A stretch of 64,000 nt of DNA, taken from Tropicibacter sp. R16_0 (GTDB lineage Bacteria; Pseudomonadota; Alphaproteobacteria; Rhodobacterales; Rhodobacteraceae). Under the pieces are notes generated by a model. The model searched no databases. It was not told where the DNA came from and worked only from the letters and a program-made list of their open reading frames with translations. The stretch spans positions 372,001-436,000 of the forward strand of contig NZ_JAGHRE010000003.1 in assembly GCF_017743935.1 (NCBI RefSeq). The letters are read 5' to 3'. How positions within the stretch are numbered: the stretch's first letter is position 1; the number at the start of each line of letters is the position of its first letter. The position numbers were made by a program, and so were the translations under genes. This document shows, piece by piece, positions 62,721-64,000 of this stretch.

Positions 62721-63500
62721 ATGGATCTGGGAATTGCGGGAAAGCGTGCGTTGGTGTCGGCCAGCAGCAAGGGTTTGGGCCTTGGCTGCGCCGAAGCGCT
62801 GGCAGAGGCGGGTGTCGACCTGATCATGACAGCGCGTGGCACTGAGGCGCTGGAGGCCTCGGCCGAGGCGATTCGCGCGGCACATGGCGTGAGCGTGCAA
62901 ACCGTGGCGGCAGATGTCACCACCGAAGAGGGGCAGGCGCGCGTTCTTGAGGCCGCGCAGGGTGTCGATATCCTGGTGACCAACGCGGGCGGTCCGCCCC
63001 CCGGCATGTGGTCGGATTGGGAGCGGGATGATTTCATCAAGGCGCTGGATGCCAACATGCTGACCCCGATCGCCTTCATGAAGGCGCTGCTGCCGGGGAT
63101 GATGGACAAGGGCTGGGGCCGGGTGGTCAACATCACCTCGCAATCCGTGCGGGCGCCGATTGCCGTGCTGGGGTTGTCAAATGCGGCGCGCACCGGGCTG
63201 ACCGGTTACGTTGCGGGCACCTCGCGCCAGGTGGCGCCGCATGGGGTGACGATCAACAACCTGTTGCCGGGCATTCATGCCACCGACCGTGCCGTGTCGC
63301 TGGACAGCGGTGTTGCCGGTCAGCAGGGGATTTCGCTGGATGAGGCCAAAGCCGCGCGCGAGGCGACCATTCCGGCGCGCCGCTATGGCACGCGTCAGGA
63401 ATTTGGGGCGGCTTGTGCGTTCCTGTGTTCGCAGCATGCAGGGTTCATCGTGGGGCAGAACATCCTGCTGGATGGCGGCGCCACCAATATGACGATGTGA
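62721..63500 (+). CDS. SDR family oxidoreductase
   Basis: This 259-residue short-chain dehydrogenase has an N-terminal Rossmann motif ALVSASSKGLGLGCAEALAEAG (residues 9-30), TNAGGPPPGMWSDW near 90 for the NAG motif, and NITSQSVRAPIAVLGLSNAARTGLTGYVAG near 135-165 for the catalytic Ser region. The canonical YxxxK is not obvious: the residues expected to hold Tyr and Lys read LGLSNAART. A GINNLLPG-like TINNLLPGIH and a C-terminal GGAT tail are present. Similar atypical SDRs occur in many bacteria with unknown substrates. The next gene starts two bases after its stop. Confidence 0.85.
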   Translation: MDLGIAGKRALVSASSKGLGLGCAEALAEAGVDLIMTARGTEALEASAEAIRAAHGVSVQTVAADVTTEEGQARVLEAAQGVDILVTNAGGPPPGMWSDWERDDFIKALDANMLTPIAFMKALLPGMMDKGWGRVVNITSQSVRAPIAVLGLSNAARTGLTGYVAGTSRQVAPHGVTINNLLPGIHATDRAVSLDSGVAGQQGISLDEAKAAREATIPARRYGTRQEFGAACAFLCSQHAGFIVGQNILLDGGATNMTM

Positions 63501-63502
63501 TC

Positions 63503-64000
63503 ATGGCGTCTGGTTTTTCGATGAAGGATCAGTTGTTCAATGCCGAAAAGGTCCGCTATCTCGCGGGCCTTTTTGCGTCGGACAGCTTTGATGAGGATGC
63601 ATTCCAGGCCCGCGTGATGTCGCGGCTTCTGGAGCTGGAGTTGAAGGAGCGGATGAGCTGGATCGCGGACTGTCTGGCCGAGGCGGTCCCGGGGCCGTTG
63701 CCGGATGTGGCACCGGTGATCCTGGCCGCCTTGCCGCCGCCGCTGGACCCGAATTTGAGTGATGATGACTTTGGCGATTTCATTTTTGCCCCTTTGGGAG
63801 AGTGGGTGGCCGAGGTGGGGATCGACCATCCTGATCTGGCGCTGGATGTGCTGGCGGAACTGACACAGCGGTTTTCGATGGAATGGGCGATCCGGCCATT
63901 TCTGAACCGCCATCCGCAGGTTGTTCTGGATCGCATGGCCGCGTGGGCCTCACATAACAGCTATCACGTGCGGCGGTTGGTGAGCGAGGGGACGCGACCC
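63503..64000 (+). CDS. DNA alkylation repair-type HEAT-repeat protein, 3' end outside window
   Basis: The frame opens at ATG 63503 and runs off the right edge after 166 codons. The sequence, with AELTQRFSMEWAIRPFLNRHPQVVLDRMAAWASHNSYHVRRLVSEGTRP, matches HEAT-repeat DNA alkylation repair proteins of the AlkC type. The N-terminal part is helical and acidic. It lies two bases after the SDR stop, so both genes are probably co-transcribed. A different family member, AlkD-like, is encoded at 12658. The missing C-terminus would carry most of the remaining repeats. Confidence 0.75.
   Translation, partial: MASGFSMKDQLFNAEKVRYLAGLFASDSFDEDAFQARVMSRLLELELKERMSWIADCLAEAVPGPLPDVAPVILAALPPPLDPNLSDDDFGDFIFAPLGEWVAEVGIDHPDLALDVLAELTQRFSMEWAIRPFLNRHPQVVLDRMAAWASHNSYHVRRLVSEGTRP

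Noticed and set aside
1-64000. tRNA, rRNA, CRISPR, integrase or transposase signals
   Set aside because: No clover-leaf-like or repeat-spacer pattern and no recombinase motif were found on reading either strand; no genomic island is claimed.

Overview
The window is a GC-rich chromosomal segment of an alphaproteobacterium, most likely a marine Rhodobacterales (Roseobacter-group) species. The evidence is a nuo (complex I) cluster split by Rhodobacterales-type small genes (DUF5337, DUF5333), a NuoE with a C-terminal helix-hairpin-helix extension, a leucine-catabolism (ivd/mcc/hmgL) cluster, and many start/stop overlaps of the ATGA or TGATG type. I see no rRNA, tRNA, CRISPR array, prophage or insertion sequence. 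Nearly all of the window is coding.

Layout. (1) 1-8.7 kb: a peptide-type ABC transporter locus. A solute-binding protein runs off the left edge. Divergent from it is a fused two-domain ATPase, followed by an ArgE-like deacetylase, an NTF2-like protein and three tandem, clearly duplicated M20 amidohydrolases. This looks like a system that imports and hydrolyses N-acylated amino acids or peptides. A GC-rich REP-like palindromic element closes the region. (2) 8.8-16.9 kb: moaA, waaA and a glycosyltransferase as one minus-strand operon, then single genes (lipoprotein, AlkD-like repair protein, FkbM methyltransferase, flavin/PNPOx-like protein, phosphoglycolate phosphatase, DegT aminotransferase). 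(3) 17.0-27.3 kb: leucine degradation. ivd, an acyl-CoA synthetase, mccB, mccA, hmgL and a methylglutaconyl-CoA hydratase are interleaved with an unknown exported protein, an ASCH protein and a P-loop kinase. ompW lies on the opposite strand. A palindromic operator sits on the ivd promoter, and two FNR-type boxes lie between ompW and the synthetase gene.

(4) 27.7-47.6 kb: a complete nuoABCDEFGHIJKLMN operon of about 20 kb carrying 14 extra small genes between the canonical ones (about 4.9 kb of coding sequence). Three are lipoproteins with clear lipoboxes, two more are exported, six look like membrane proteins and three look soluble. Two of the lipoproteins, one on each side of nuoG, appear to be distant paralogues. 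This is the most unusual part of the window and a good source of candidate complex I accessory subunits or assembly factors. (5) 47.7-50.9 kb: birA, coaX and rnj follow directly; the nuo terminator ends just before the birA start. BirA would biotinylate MccA encoded in region 3.

(6) 51-56.2 kb: minus-strand genes for a DEAD-box RNA helicase, a GT2-like glycosyltransferase, an unknown protein and release factor 3. (7) 56.4-64 kb: mixed accessory genes. These are an orphan BrnA-like antitoxin, a DUF4189-like exported protein, a 5'-truncated amidohydrolase remnant, a large exported D-aminoacylase-like protein with an altered metal motif, cytochrome c', a GGDEF diguanylate cyclase, a Hint-domain protein, an SDR lacking an obvious YxxxK, and a partial second DNA-alkylation-repair-type protein at the right edge.
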